64,000 nt of DNA from Candidatus Krumholzibacteriota bacterium (GTDB taxonomy: Bacteria > Krumholzibacteriota > Krumholzibacteriia > LZORAL124-64-63): the NCBI GenBank assembly GCA_022711765.1, contig JAKLEB010000001.1, positions 1,966,694 through 2,030,693 of the forward strand. Direction: 5' to 3'. The first letter of the stretch is position 1. Each line of letters starts with the position of its first letter. The translations under genes were made by a program, and so were the position numbers. Below the pieces are notes generated by a model. That model did not search any database and was not told where the DNA came from. It saw nothing but the letters and a program-made list of their open reading frames with translations. This document shows, piece by piece, positions 1 to 8,639 of this stretch.

Positions 1-174
1 ATGGATCACGACCGTCCTGTCAAGAGGTTCGGTCATTCGTGGCCGTGCGGCACTCCCCGCTCGCCTATTGACTTCGGGCCGCCGGGAGGAATACTTTGTT
101 CGGGTTTCGTACAAAGCTTTCAGACCCTCCGAACACGGCCCGGATCGCCGGACCAACCGAAAAGAGATGGCTCG

Positions 175-1653
175 ATGAACGCCGCCGCCCACGCGATGAC
201 CGCGCCCGAGGATCGGATCCGTTTCGGGCACAAGCTGGCCTATGGCGCCGGCGCGTTCGTCAACAACCTGCTCGCCGCCGCCAGCGGCGGCATGATGATC
301 GTGCTGAACCTCGGGCTCGGCATGAACCCGGCGCTGGTCGGCCTCCTGGGCGCGATCCCTCGCCTGACCGACGCCTGCACCGACCCGCTCATGGGGTACA
401 TCTCGGACAACACGCGCAGCCGGTGGGGTCGCCGGCGACCCTACATCTTCGGCGGGGCGATCGCCGCCGGCGTCCTCTTCGCGCTGCTCTGGCAGCTGCC
501 GCGCGGCCACAGCGATCAGTTCTACTTCTGGTTCTTCATGGTCGGTTCCATCCTCTTCTACATGGGCTACACGGTGTTCGCGACGCCGTGGGTCGCGCTC
601 GGCTACGAGCTCACTCCCGACTACCACGAGCGAACGCGGCTGATGGGCACGCAGAACTTCATCGGCCAGCTGGCCTACGTCGCGTCGCCCTGGTTCCTCT
701 GGATCATGACCAACCAGCAGTTCTTCGCGGACCAGGTGGCCGGCGCGGCCGGCCTGGCGATTCTCGTCGCGGCGGTCGCCATGGGGCTGGGCGTCGTGCC
801 GGCCATCGTGCTGCGGGAGCGCATGCAGGCGATCGCGACGGGCGAGGCGGCGGCCGTCCAGGCCGCCGCCGACGGCGAGGCAACGGCTGCGGACTTCCGC
901 GGCGTGTCGGGTTTCTTCCGGGGTTTCGGGGCGACCCTCTCCTCGCGGCCGTTCCTCAAGCTCTGCCTGGCCACGTTCCTCGTGTTCAACGGGTTCATGC
1001 TCATCTCGTCGTTCCAGTCCTACGTGATCATCTACTACGTCTGCGGCGGCGACCAGGCCCTGGGCGCCAAGTACGTCGGCCTGGCCGGCACGGTCGGCGG
1101 GATCGCCACGTTCGGGGTGGTCGCGTTCGTGGCCTGGCTCGGCACGCGGATCGGCAAGCGGCACGCGTTCTTCGTCGCGACGGGACTGTCGATGGTCGGC
1201 TACGCGATGAAGTGGTTCTGCTACAACCCGGCCCACCCGCTGCTCGCCGTGCTGCCGGCCCCGCTCCTGGCGTTCGGGCTCGGCGGTCTGTTCACGCTCG
1301 TACCCTCGATGGTGGCCGACGTGGTCGACACCGACGAACTGCGGACGCGCCGGCGGCGCGAGGGCATGTACGGGTCCATCTTCTGGTTCATGGTGAAGCT
1401 CGGCATGGCGGCCGCGCTGGCCGGGGGCGGCTACCTGCTGAACGCCACTGGCTTCGACGTGGCGCTGGGCGGCGCACAGTCCGCCCGGACGATCATCCTG
1501 CTGCGCCTCTGCGACGCGGCCATCCCCATCGTCGCCTCGGCCGTGGCCATCTGGGCCGTCGCCACCTACCCGATCACCGAGACGCGGGCCAACGAGGTCC
1601 GGCGGGAGCTGGAACGACGGCGCGGCAGGGCGGTCGCGCCGGGATCCGCTTGA
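175..1653 (+). CDS. MFS transporter of the GPH (sugar:cation symporter, MelB-like) family
   Basis: A polytopic inner-membrane carrier of 492 aa with about twelve hydrophobic segments. The early loop carries the GPH/MFS signature D-P-L-M-G-Y-I-S-D followed by R-W-G-R-R-R-P, placed after TM2. The family imports glycosides or other small solutes with Na+ or H+; the substrate cannot be read from sequence. The frame is open back to base 1, but the first 58 codons look non-coding, and the ATG at 175 follows a purine-rich AAAGAGATGG, so I start there. A cytoplasmic loop of about 30 Ala-rich residues lies between the two halves. TspO follows after about 50 bases on the same strand, so the two may be co-transcribed. 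Confidence 0.85.
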   Translation: MNAAAHAMTAPEDRIRFGHKLAYGAGAFVNNLLAAASGGMMIVLNLGLGMNPALVGLLGAIPRLTDACTDPLMGYISDNTRSRWGRRRPYIFGGAIAAGVLFALLWQLPRGHSDQFYFWFFMVGSILFYMGYTVFATPWVALGYELTPDYHERTRLMGTQNFIGQLAYVASPWFLWIMTNQQFFADQVAGAAGLAILVAAVAMGLGVVPAIVLRERMQAIATGEAAAVQAAADGEATAADFRGVSGFFRGFGATLSSRPFLKLCLATFLVFNGFMLISSFQSYVIIYYVCGGDQALGAKYVGLAGTVGGIATFGVVAFVAWLGTRIGKRHAFFVATGLSMVGYAMKWFCYNPAHPLLAVLPAPLLAFGLGGLFTLVPSMVADVVDTDELRTRRRREGMYGSIFWFMVKLGMAAALAGGGYLLNATGFDVALGGAQSARTIILLRLCDAAIPIVASAVAIWAVATYPITETRANEVRRELERRRGRAVAPGSA

Positions 1654-1702
1654 CGGCGCTTCGCGACGTCCCGAGGATCGATCGACCTCCAACAGGGGCG
1701 GG

Positions 1703-2188
1703 ATGCCGGTGAACACGCGCGCGCTGCTCGGTCTGGTCGGCTGGCTCGCGGTCTCCTTCGCCGCCGGGGGGATCGGATCCCGGTTCCTGCCCGGCGCCTG
1801 GTACGAATCGCTCGCCAAGCCGGCCTGGAATCCCCCGGCCGCCGTCTTCGCCCCGGTATGGACCGTCCTCTACGCGTTGATGGGAGTCGCGGCCTGGCTC
1901 GTCTGGCGCCGCGCGGGATTCGGCGGCGCTGGTCCGGCGTTGAGCGCGTTCGTCGCCCAGCTGGTCCTCAACGCGCTCTGGTCGTACCTGTTCTTCGGAT
2001 TGCGGCGACCCGACCTCGCGTTCCTCGATGTCGCGATCCTCTGGGTCCTGATCCTGGCCGCCGCGGTCCTGTTCTGGCGGGCGGACCGGCTGGCAAGCGC
2101 GCTGCTCTGGCCGTACCTCGCGTGGGTCGGGTTCGCCGCGGTCCTGAACTTCGCGGTGTGGCGGTTGAACGCCGGCCCCGCGGCCTGA
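1703..2188 (+). CDS. tspO: TspO/MBR family protein (tryptophan-rich sensory protein)
   Basis: This 161-aa membrane protein has five hydrophobic segments and the TspO hallmarks: W-Y-E-S-L-A-K-P-A-W-N-P-P near residue 35, P-V-W-T-V-L-Y near 50, and an A-L-W-S-Y-L-F-F-G block near 94. Family members bind porphyrins and lipids and act in tetrapyrrole or stress responses. The length is typical. An AGGGGCGGG sequence immediately precedes the ATG. It lies downstream of the GPH transporter on the same strand. Haem genes (hemA, hemX) occur elsewhere in the window but are not linked to it. Confidence 0.9.
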   Translation: MPVNTRALLGLVGWLAVSFAAGGIGSRFLPGAWYESLAKPAWNPPAAVFAPVWTVLYALMGVAAWLVWRRAGFGGAGPALSAFVAQLVLNALWSYLFFGLRRPDLAFLDVAILWVLILAAAVLFWRADRLASALLWPYLAWVGFAAVLNFAVWRLNAGPAA

Positions 2189-2596
2189 ACGCGAAGGCGC
2201 TCCGTGATCCGCAGCCGGCTCGGCGCGATGGCGACGAACATCGGTTGACTCCCCCATATCAAGATCTGGTGGCCCCTCGCGCGGGGGGCCGCGGAACGAA
2301 GCCGGTGTATCCGGTGCGCGGATCTTGCCCGACCCGATGGAATTCACTCAACCACCTGTAGTTACGAAGAGCGGCACGGATCCGAGCGGCTCTGCGGCCC
2401 TGGCGCCGAATCGCCTCGGAGGACGGGATCGCGGCGGCGCGTCCCGCAGCCGGGTCGATTCCCTGTTCGGCGGTCGTGCACTACCGGCGGCGAATTCGCG
2501 CATGTGGGAACGACAGAACACGAGGCTCGGCGGACGGTCTCCGGACAGATCCCTGCCTCCGCAGCGAGCCGGGCTCAGAACAGAAAGGACGCCGCC
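2189..2596 (+). other. Gene-free interval upstream of the lipoprotein gene
   Basis: About 400 bases with no convincing reading frame. A GC-rich inverted repeat at 2271-2290 (GGCCCC, eight-base loop, GGGGCC) could end the upstream transcript but has no T-tract. I see no confident promoter for the lipoprotein gene. Confidence 0.35.
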
Positions 2597-4264
2597 ATGG
2601 CGAACCGGATCCCGATCCTCACCGCCGTCCTCGCGCTCGTGGCGATCGCCGCGAGCCTCGTCGGCTGCGGCAGCGACGACTCCCCCACCGCCGTGCCCCC
2701 GGCCGATGTCGCGACGTACCTCGCGGCCCTGCCGTCCTGGATCGAGTTCTCGCCGCCGGCAGCGGACGCCGAGGGTCCGGTCGGCGACCCGGAAATCGAG
2801 TACGACGAGGTCGACGGGGTGCCCTACACCTGCGAGTCCACTCCCCACTCGCTGACCCGGACGCCGGACCGCATCGTCACCCTGAATCCCGACGTGGAGA
2901 TCCTCTGGCCCGGCGTCCTGCTCCAGGGCTCGGGCCACCTGAACGGGATCGGTTCGCTGGCGGAGCTGCCCATCCGCCAGCGCGCGCCGCTCACCCTGAG
3001 CATCGACCTGTTGACCGGCGAGAACACGCGCGTGGTCGACCAGCCGGACCTCGCCTCGGTGAGCCAGGCGATCGGCGACCTGATCCAGGCCGCCGCCGAC
3101 GCCGGACACACCGCCGGCAGCTCGATCAACTACCTCGAAACGTCGATGCACTCGGTCAACCAGGTCGCCCTCAAGCTGGGCCTCTCGGCGTCCTACATGA
3201 GCGCGTCGATCAAGGCCAACCTCGAGGCCAGCGTGTCGGCCGACGAGAGCTCGCTGACCGCCAACTTCACCCAGCGCATGTTCACGGTCTCGATGGTGCT
3301 GCCCCAGACTCCCGCCGAGGTCTTCAACGACGACTTCACCGAGGAACGGCTCGCCGAACAGATCGACCTCGGCCGCCTCGGCCCGGACAACCTGCCGGTC
3401 TACATCTCGTCGGTCGTCTACGGACGTATCCTGATGTTCTCGATCACCGCCTCCACCACCGAGGACAGCCTGCGCGCCTCCCTCGAGGCGCTGTACAATG
3501 CCGGCGAGTTGGGCGGCGTGGCCGAGGCCGCGTACACGCGGATCCTCAGCCAGTCGGAGCTCAGCGTCGTGACCGTCGGAGGCGACGCCGCCGCCGCCGA
3601 GGCGCTCATCCGCAGCGGCGACCTCAGCGACTACTTCGTCGCCTCGGCGCCGTTGACCACGGCGCGACCGATCTCGTACACGGTCCGCAACCTCGCGGAC
3701 AACACCATCGCCACGGTGAGCGAGACCACGGAGTACAACCTCCGCGCCTGCGCCACCGAGCCGACTGGCGCGGAGTACCAGCTGCACCTGCAAGAGATGA
3801 CGGCCACCGAGGTGGGCTGCGACGTCTTCAATCCCAGCAATCTCACCGATCATCTGACCGTCGACGCCTACTACCGCATCCGCGTCCAGGACTTCTTCAC
3901 CGGCAACCAGGACCTGGGCTACTGGGCCTGGAACGCCATCTGCCCGGTCGGCCTCACGCTCTGGGAGGACGATTCGCAGGCGGTGGTCAACAACGGTGAC
4001 ACCAACTGCCAGCTCTTCCCCACCGAGGCGAAGACGTTCCGGATCCACTTCGACGGGCGCGACCACGTGCTCCTGTACGGCGAGGTCTGGGACTGGGACG
4101 CCGCCAGCGCCGACGACCGGGTCTTCCACACCAGCCTGCGGTTCGAGTACCCCGACTCGCCGCTACCGACGAACCCGAACTACGTCATCACCGGCGCCCG
4201 GGAGAACGATACCGTGATCCGGCTCTCGCTGCGGCTCGAGAAGGTGCGGGACCTCTACGACTAG
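2597..4264 (+). CDS. Lipoprotein of unknown function
   Basis: A 555-aa protein with a lipoprotein signal: a hydrophobic stretch then the lipobox L-V-G-C at about residues 22-25 and a Ser/Asp-rich tether, so it is probably anchored in an outer or inner membrane. The start at 2597 is chosen because AGAAAGGA precedes it and because the signal begins M-A-N-R. The mature part is acidic and mixed alpha/beta, without a motif I recognise; the final third (C-A-T-E, G-C-D-V-F, I-C-P-V-G-L, N-C-Q-L-F) holds scattered Cys residues. Its stop overlaps the stop of the convergent kinase gene: the palindrome CTAG at 4261-4264 supplies TAG to both strands. Confidence 0.75.
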   Translation: MANRIPILTAVLALVAIAASLVGCGSDDSPTAVPPADVATYLAALPSWIEFSPPAADAEGPVGDPEIEYDEVDGVPYTCESTPHSLTRTPDRIVTLNPDVEILWPGVLLQGSGHLNGIGSLAELPIRQRAPLTLSIDLLTGENTRVVDQPDLASVSQAIGDLIQAAADAGHTAGSSINYLETSMHSVNQVALKLGLSASYMSASIKANLEASVSADESSLTANFTQRMFTVSMVLPQTPAEVFNDDFTEERLAEQIDLGRLGPDNLPVYISSVVYGRILMFSITASTTEDSLRASLEALYNAGELGGVAEAAYTRILSQSELSVVTVGGDAAAAEALIRSGDLSDYFVASAPLTTARPISYTVRNLADNTIATVSETTEYNLRACATEPTGAEYQLHLQEMTATEVGCDVFNPSNLTDHLTVDAYYRIRVQDFFTGNQDLGYWAWNAICPVGLTLWEDDSQAVVNNGDTNCQLFPTEAKTFRIHFDGRDHVLLYGEVWDWDAASADDRVFHTSLRFEYPDSPLPTNPNYVITGARENDTVIRLSLRLEKVRDLYD

Positions 4265-6714
4265 CGGGGCCGGTCCGGCCCGGCGGGGTCCGCGGCCGCG
4301 GCGGCGAGAACCGCCGCGGCCTCGTCGTCGCGCCCTGCGGCCCGCAGCACGGCGGCGAGCCCCTCGCGCGAGAACCGCGTGTGCGCATGGTCGGCGCCCA
4401 GGACGCGGATCCGTGCGGCAAGCGTGCGCCGGTGCAACTCCTCGGCCTCGACACGGCGACCGGTCTGGCTGTAGAGGTTGGCCAGGTTGTGCGCCGTGAT
4501 CAGCGTCTCGACGTGATCGGTGCCGAGCTTGCGAGTCCGGATCGCGAGCACCCGGCTGGTCAACGACTCGGCCTCGGCCACGCGGCCGACCTGCGCGCAG
4601 GCCCAGCCCAGGTTGTTGAGCGTGGTCAGTGTGATGCGGTGCTCGTCGCCGAGCGCAGCGCGCGAGGCCGGAAGCAGCCCCTCCAGCGTCGCGATGGCGC
4701 GGTCGTATTCACCGCGGACGGACTGCAGTCCGGCCACGTTGATCATGGCCTCCATGGTGCGCGGGTGGTGGGGACCGTCGGTTTGCTGCCGGAGCGCGAG
4801 GACCTGCGCGGCGATCGCGGCGGCCTCGTACAGGCGGTCCTGATCGGCACGCAACATCGCGAGGTTGTTGAGCAGGGACACCGTCAGCGCGTCGGTTTCC
4901 CCGAGCGATTCGCGACTCACAGCGAGGGCGTCCAGGTAGAGGCGTTCGGCGTCCGCGTAGCGACCCAGCAGCGCGTACACGTTGGCGAGCCCGTTCATGG
5001 CGCCGGCGGCGGCCGTGCGCTGCGCGTCGCCGTGCGATCGCAGCCCGGCGAGGGCCGCCTCGAAGCAAGCGATCGCCTCCTCGTAGTGACCCGCCTTGTC
5101 CAGGCTCCCGCCGAGGTCCCGCAGGGCGTTGAGGGTCGGGACCGCGCGGTCCCCGGCCAGCCGGCGCCGCGTCGTCACGACATCCCGGCGGTGGGCGATG
5201 GCCGCTTCGTAGTCGCCGAGCGCGTCGTACGCGGAGCCGATCGTCGCCTGAAGCTGCGCCCGCACCGCCGGCGCATCCGCGAACTCGGTCGCGATCGATG
5301 TGGCCGCCGCATCGAGCACCTTGAGCACCGTGACGTCGCGCCCCTGTTCATCCGGCTGCACCGACGCGAGCATGCTCGAGAGGAACTCCGTGACCGACTC
5401 CGCCTCGTTCCTCGCCGCGTCCGCGAACAGGCGCTGGCGCTGCGACTCGACCAGTCCGCCGGCGAGCGAGACGAGGACGACCGCCGCGACGGCCAGCGCG
5501 GTCCGGTGACGGCGCGCCGCCTTGCGCAGCCGGTAGAGTGCGCCGGGGGGACCCGCGACGACCGCCTCGCCGGCCAGATACCGCTCGAGATCGAGCTGCA
5601 GTTCCTGGACCGTCGCATAGCGCTGCTCGGGCCGGGGGGCCAGCGCCCGGGCGACGATCCAGTCCAGGTCGCCGCGGAGCCGGCGTTGCAGGGTCACGGC
5701 GTCGGTGCGCCGGTTGGCCGCCACCTGCGTCGTGCGCCGGCGGTCCGCTCGCACGGCCGCCGCGAGCCGCGGCGGGTCGACCGCGCCGGTCGCCGCGCCC
5801 GGCGCAGCGGGCGTGAGACGGCCCAGCGCCGAACGATCGAACGGCAGGCGGCCGCTCAGGAGCTCGAAGAGCATGACCCCGAGCGAGTAGACGTCCGCCC
5901 GTGTGTCGGCGCCGTCGTCTTGACCGGCGATCCGCTCCGGGCTGAGGTACTCGAGCGTGCCCAGCATCTGCCCGGCCATGGTCGCCGGCGCCGTCGCCGC
6001 GTAGGGTTCGGCCAGCGCCTTGGCGATCCCGAAATCGATGATCTTGGGCACCGGCTCGCCGGAACTGCCGCTCACGAGCACGTTGGTCGGCTTGAGGTCG
6101 CGGTGGATGATGCCCTTCTGGTGGGCGTGCTGCACACCGCGGCAAACCGCGACGAACAGACGCACGCGATCCCGCAGGTCGAGCCGGCGCGCGTCGCACC
6201 ACGTGTTCAGGGGTTCGCCGTCCACCAGCTCCATGGCGAACCAGGGTCGGCCGTCGGCCGTCGTCCCCGCATCGAACACGCAAGCGATGTTCGGGTGCTC
6301 CATCCGGGCGAGCGCGAGGCGCTCGGTCGCAAAGCGGGACACCACCCGCGGGTTGCTCCAGCCGGCCCGGATCAGCTTGAGGGCGACCGTGCGAACCAGG
6401 GCGCCCGACTGTTCGGCCCGGTAGACGACGCCCATGCCGCCCTCGCCGAGCTGGTCCAGGATCCGGTAGGGCCCGACCGTCTCCGGACCACGGTCGGCCG
6501 TGAGGACGACGTCCGCCGCGGCGCGGATCTGCTCGGCCGCCGCCCCGGTCAACGCGCCGACGTCGCGCTCCAGCGCCACCAGCGCGCGCGCCTCGGCGAG
6601 GAGTTCCTGGTCACCGGCGCAACGACGCTGGAGTTCCTCGTCGCGCTGCGCCGGCGGCTGAGAGAGCGCGGCTTCCACCGCATCGCGGAGGCGGCGAAAG
6701 CGAGTTGCGTCCAC
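4261..6714 (-). CDS. PknB-type Ser/Thr protein kinase with TPR repeats
   Basis: An 817-aa kinase. The catalytic domain spans about residues 83-380: glycine loop G-E-G-G-M-G (90-95), V-A-L-K lysine 113, H-R-D-L-K-P with Asp206, D-F-G 227-229. A single membrane segment at about 405-423 follows, then a long Ala/Leu-rich array of TPR-like repeats, probably extracytoplasmic. The first candidate start in a sensible position is GTG at 6714, two bases after the stop of the sigma-factor gene, which indicates translational coupling; earlier in-frame Met codons lie inside the sigma gene. Sigma factor/kinase pairs of this type are common in Planctomycetes, Acidobacteria and related groups and are thought to form a signalling module. 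Confidence 0.9.
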   Translation of the reverse strand: MDATRFRRLRDAVEAALSQPPAQRDEELQRRCAGDQELLAEARALVALERDVGALTGAAAEQIRAAADVVLTADRGPETVGPYRILDQLGEGGMGVVYRAEQSGALVRTVALKLIRAGWSNPRVVSRFATERLALARMEHPNIACVFDAGTTADGRPWFAMELVDGEPLNTWCDARRLDLRDRVRLFVAVCRGVQHAHQKGIIHRDLKPTNVLVSGSSGEPVPKIIDFGIAKALAEPYAATAPATMAGQMLGTLEYLSPERIAGQDDGADTRADVYSLGVMLFELLSGRLPFDRSALGRLTPAAPGAATGAVDPPRLAAAVRADRRRTTQVAANRRTDAVTLQRRLRGDLDWIVARALAPRPEQRYATVQELQLDLERYLAGEAVVAGPPGALYRLRKAARRHRTALAVAAVVLVSLAGGLVESQRQRLFADAARNEAESVTEFLSSMLASVQPDEQGRDVTVLKVLDAAATSIATEFADAPAVRAQLQATIGSAYDALGDYEAAIAHRRDVVTTRRRLAGDRAVPTLNALRDLGGSLDKAGHYEEAIACFEAALAGLRSHGDAQRTAAAGAMNGLANVYALLGRYADAERLYLDALAVSRESLGETDALTVSLLNNLAMLRADQDRLYEAAAIAAQVLALRQQTDGPHHPRTMEAMINVAGLQSVRGEYDRAIATLEGLLPASRAALGDEHRITLTTLNNLGWACAQVGRVAEAESLTSRVLAIRTRKLGTDHVETLITAHNLANLYSQTGRRVEAEELHRRTLAARIRVLGADHAHTRFSREGLAAVLRAAGRDDEAAAVLAAAAADPAGPDRPR

Positions 6715-6715
6715 A

Positions 6716-7285
6716 TCAGCCTCCACCGCCGAGTTCGCGGGCCAGCCAGAGGCGCGCGAACGACCAGTCCTTGGCCACCTTGCGACGCGAGACGCCAAGC
6801 ACGAGCGCGGTCTCGTCGAGCGTTAGGCCACCGAAGAAACGCAGCTCGGTCATGCGCCCGAGCTCCGCGTCCAGCGCTGCCAGCCGTTCGACGGCATCGT
6901 TCACGTCGAACAGATCGAACCCGTCGCCGTCGTCAGATAGGACGTCGTCGGACAGCGTGACGCGCCGCGCGCCGGCGCCGCGCTTCGCCGCGGCCCGCCG
7001 GCGGGCGTGGTCCACGAGCACCTGTCGCATCACGCGGGCGGCGAAGCCGAGGAAGTGGGCGCGGTCCCGCCAATCGACGGCACCGGAGTCGAAAAGACGC
7101 AGGTACGCCTCGTGCACGAGCGCGGTCGGCTGCAGCGTGTGGCCAGGCTGTTCGCGGCTGAGACGACGGGCGGCGATCCGCCGCAACTCGTCGTACAGGA
7201 GTTCGTGGAGACGCGCGGTCGTGTCCGGATCGGCAGGGTCGAGCTGCCGGAACATCCGGGTCACGTCGTGGGCGCGGTCGTCCAT
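6716..7285 (-). CDS. ECF-type RNA polymerase sigma factor (Sig-70_X6-like)
   Basis: A 189-aa ECF sigma factor. Region 2 is visible as L-V-H-E-A-Y-L-R-L (about residues 56-64) and F-L-G-F-A-A-R-V-M-R (78-87); region 4 as the helix-turn-helix L-T-L-D-E-T-A-L-V-L-G-V-S-R-R-K-V near the end. The L-Q-P-T-A-L-V-H-E-A-Y-L-R-L pattern is typical of the subfamily that sits beside Ser/Thr kinases. The kinase gene follows with a two-base gap, so control probably runs through kinase phosphorylation rather than a classical anti-sigma; no anti-sigma gene is adjacent. Confidence 0.88.
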   Translation of the reverse strand: MDDRAHDVTRMFRQLDPADPDTTARLHELLYDELRRIAARRLSREQPGHTLQPTALVHEAYLRLFDSGAVDWRDRAHFLGFAARVMRQVLVDHARRRAAAKRGAGARRVTLSDDVLSDDGDGFDLFDVNDAVERLAALDAELGRMTELRFFGGLTLDETALVLGVSRRKVAKDWSFARLWLARELGGGG

Positions 7286-7609
7286 GGGCCTCCGCTGGCG
7301 GTGGGACAGGCTGGACAGGCGCGAGCGCGTTCCAATTTACTCCTGTTTCGGGGGTCCCGCTCGCGCGCCGGCGTCGTGGGCGAAGGCGGGGAACCTATCT
7401 CGCCGCCGCGCGTCCGCTCGCTCCGGTCCCTCGCGGACTTCGCGGATCGCCGAATCATCGCGGTCGGCCGCCGGGTGATGGATCGCCTGCCCGGAGTCGG
7501 TGGGATCAAGGCTGGACGGGTCCCTGGCAGCATCCGGCAACAAGGCGCGGGGCGACCCGGTGGGCCGCCCCGCTTCGCTCTCGGTACTCGCGACCGTCGA
7601 GTCCGGCCG
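7286..7609 (-). other. Intergenic region between the sigma-factor gene and the Ala/Cys repeat gene
   Basis: A 324-base gap. The side next to 7286 must hold the promoter of the sigma/kinase operon; an AT-rich patch, minus-strand AGTAAATTGGAAC, lies near 7333-7345 but I cannot assign -35/-10 boxes with confidence. The far side contains the hairpin at 7547-7573. Confidence 0.35.
7541..7573 (-). terminator. Candidate terminator of the Ala/Cys repeat gene
   Basis: A perfect 8-bp stem, GCGGGGCG/CGCCCCGC (7547-7554 with 7566-7573), lies about 37 bases downstream of the stop codon. On the minus strand it is followed by GCCTTGTTG, only a weak T-tract. Confidence 0.4.
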
Positions 7610-8248
7610 CTACTTGGTGGTCGACGCCACCGCCTTGGCCTCGGCCGCGGCAGGCTTGGCCTCGCTGTCGGTCGAGGTCTCGGCGCTGGCCTTCTTGTCC
7701 GCGCAGCAGCCGGCCTTGGCCTCGGCAGCGGTGGCCTTCGCGGCGCAGGCGCCGGACTCGGTCGCGGCCGCGGTGGTGGCCTTCGCGCCGTCGCAGGCGG
7801 CCTTTGCCGCGCACTCGCCGGAAGAAGTCATCGCCGCATTGGACGCCTTCGCGCCGTCGCAGGCGGCCTTCGCCGGGCAGTCGCCGGAAGAAGTCATCGC
7901 CGCATTGGTGGCCTTCGCGCCGTCGCAGGCGGCCTGAGCGGCGGCCTTCGCCGCGCAATCGCCGGAAGCGGTCATCGCCGCGGTGGTGGCCTTCGCGCCG
8001 TCGCAGCCAGTCTGAGCGGCAGCCTTCGCGGCGCAGTCGCCGGCCTCGGTCGCGGCCGCGGTGGTAGCCTTGGCGCCGTCACAACCGGCCTTCGCCGTGG
8101 CGACCTCGGCCTTGGTCGCGCAATCGCCGGACTTGGCGGCGGCGGACTCGGCCTTGGCCTTGGTCTTGTCGCAGTCGACACCCGCCAGCGCGGCGGTGCT
8201 CAGGGAGAGGATGGCCAGGATGGTCAGGAGGACGTAAAAACGCTTCAT
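7610..8248 (-). CDS. Secreted Ala/Cys-rich repeat protein
   Basis: A 212-aa exported protein. Residues 1-22 form a clear Sec signal peptide ending L-A-G. The rest consists of imperfect repeats of about 18-23 residues with core C-D-G-A-K-A-[TS][TN]-A-A-[MA]-T-x-[SA]-G-[DE]-C-[AP]-A-K-A-A, ending in a Cys-poor A/E/K tail. Each unit carries two Cys about 15-16 residues apart. Composition is almost entirely Ala, Lys, Cys, Asp, Gly, Thr and Ser. I do not recognise a family. The regular Cys spacing could give a disulfide-linked fibre or a metal-binding surface; this is inference. A promoter (8325-8354) and a candidate terminator (7541-7573) suggest it is transcribed alone. Confidence 0.75.
   Translation of the reverse strand: MKRFYVLLTILAILSLSTAALAGVDCDKTKAKAESAAAKSGDCATKAEVATAKAGCDGAKATTAAATEAGDCAAKAAAQTGCDGAKATTAAMTASGDCAAKAAAQAACDGAKATNAAMTSSGDCPAKAACDGAKASNAAMTSSGECAAKAACDGAKATTAAATESGACAAKATAAEAKAGCCADKKASAETSTDSEAKPAAAEAKAVASTTK
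7700..8160 (-). repeat. Tandem coding repeat within the Ala/Cys protein
   Basis: Imperfect tandem DNA repeats of roughly 54-69 bases encode the C-D-G-A-K-A units. Neighbouring units are very alike at DNA level (recurrent gccttcgcgccgtcgcagg on the plus strand), which points to recent expansion or contraction by slippage or unequal recombination. Confidence 0.7.
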
Positions 8249-8324
8249 GGTCTTTCTACCTCTCTATGGTGCGCCCGCTCGGGCGGGACGGGTGGCTCGA
8301 GATTGTGGCGGGGAGATATATCCT

Positions 8325-8354
8325 ACAATACATATCGGGATTAGTTCCAGCCAA
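8325..8354 (-). promoter_or_regulatory. Promoter of the Ala/Cys repeat gene
   Basis: On the minus strand, TTGGCT (8354-8349) and TATTGT (8330-8325) are separated by 18 bases inside an AT-rich patch, giving a leader of about 70 bases. The boxes match sigma-70 at four of six positions each. The rest of the 8249-8639 gap shows no gene. Confidence 0.45.
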
Positions 8355-8639
8355 TTTTTCGCACCGTCTTTTTCGCGCCGGACCCACGCCGCCGCCGCCG
8401 AAAGCGCGCATTCAGGACGGCAAGTCTCGCCAGCGTCGCCTCCACCGTGCGGAGTCAGACGAGGGGGCTTCCATCTGGTGACCTGGCCCCCTGGAATCAG
8501 TCCAGGCCGAGTGTTAGACTCCGGCTTCGATCAAGGGGGTTCGAGCGGCCGCTGCGGAGCCGAGGTCGGGGCGCAATCCGGGCGATCGGGCGCCACGACG
8601 GGGTGCGTCGCGGACATGGCCGGCCAGCCATCAAGATCG

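Noticed and set aside
7610..8248. CRISPR-like periodic repeats
   Set aside because: The repeats are imperfect, contiguous without unique spacers, and maintain a reading frame with a signal peptide.
7007..8344. Plus-strand Gly/Leu-rich repetitive frame
   Set aside because: It is the antisense of the Ala/Cys repeat gene and of the sigma-factor gene; the repeats are explained by the minus-strand protein.
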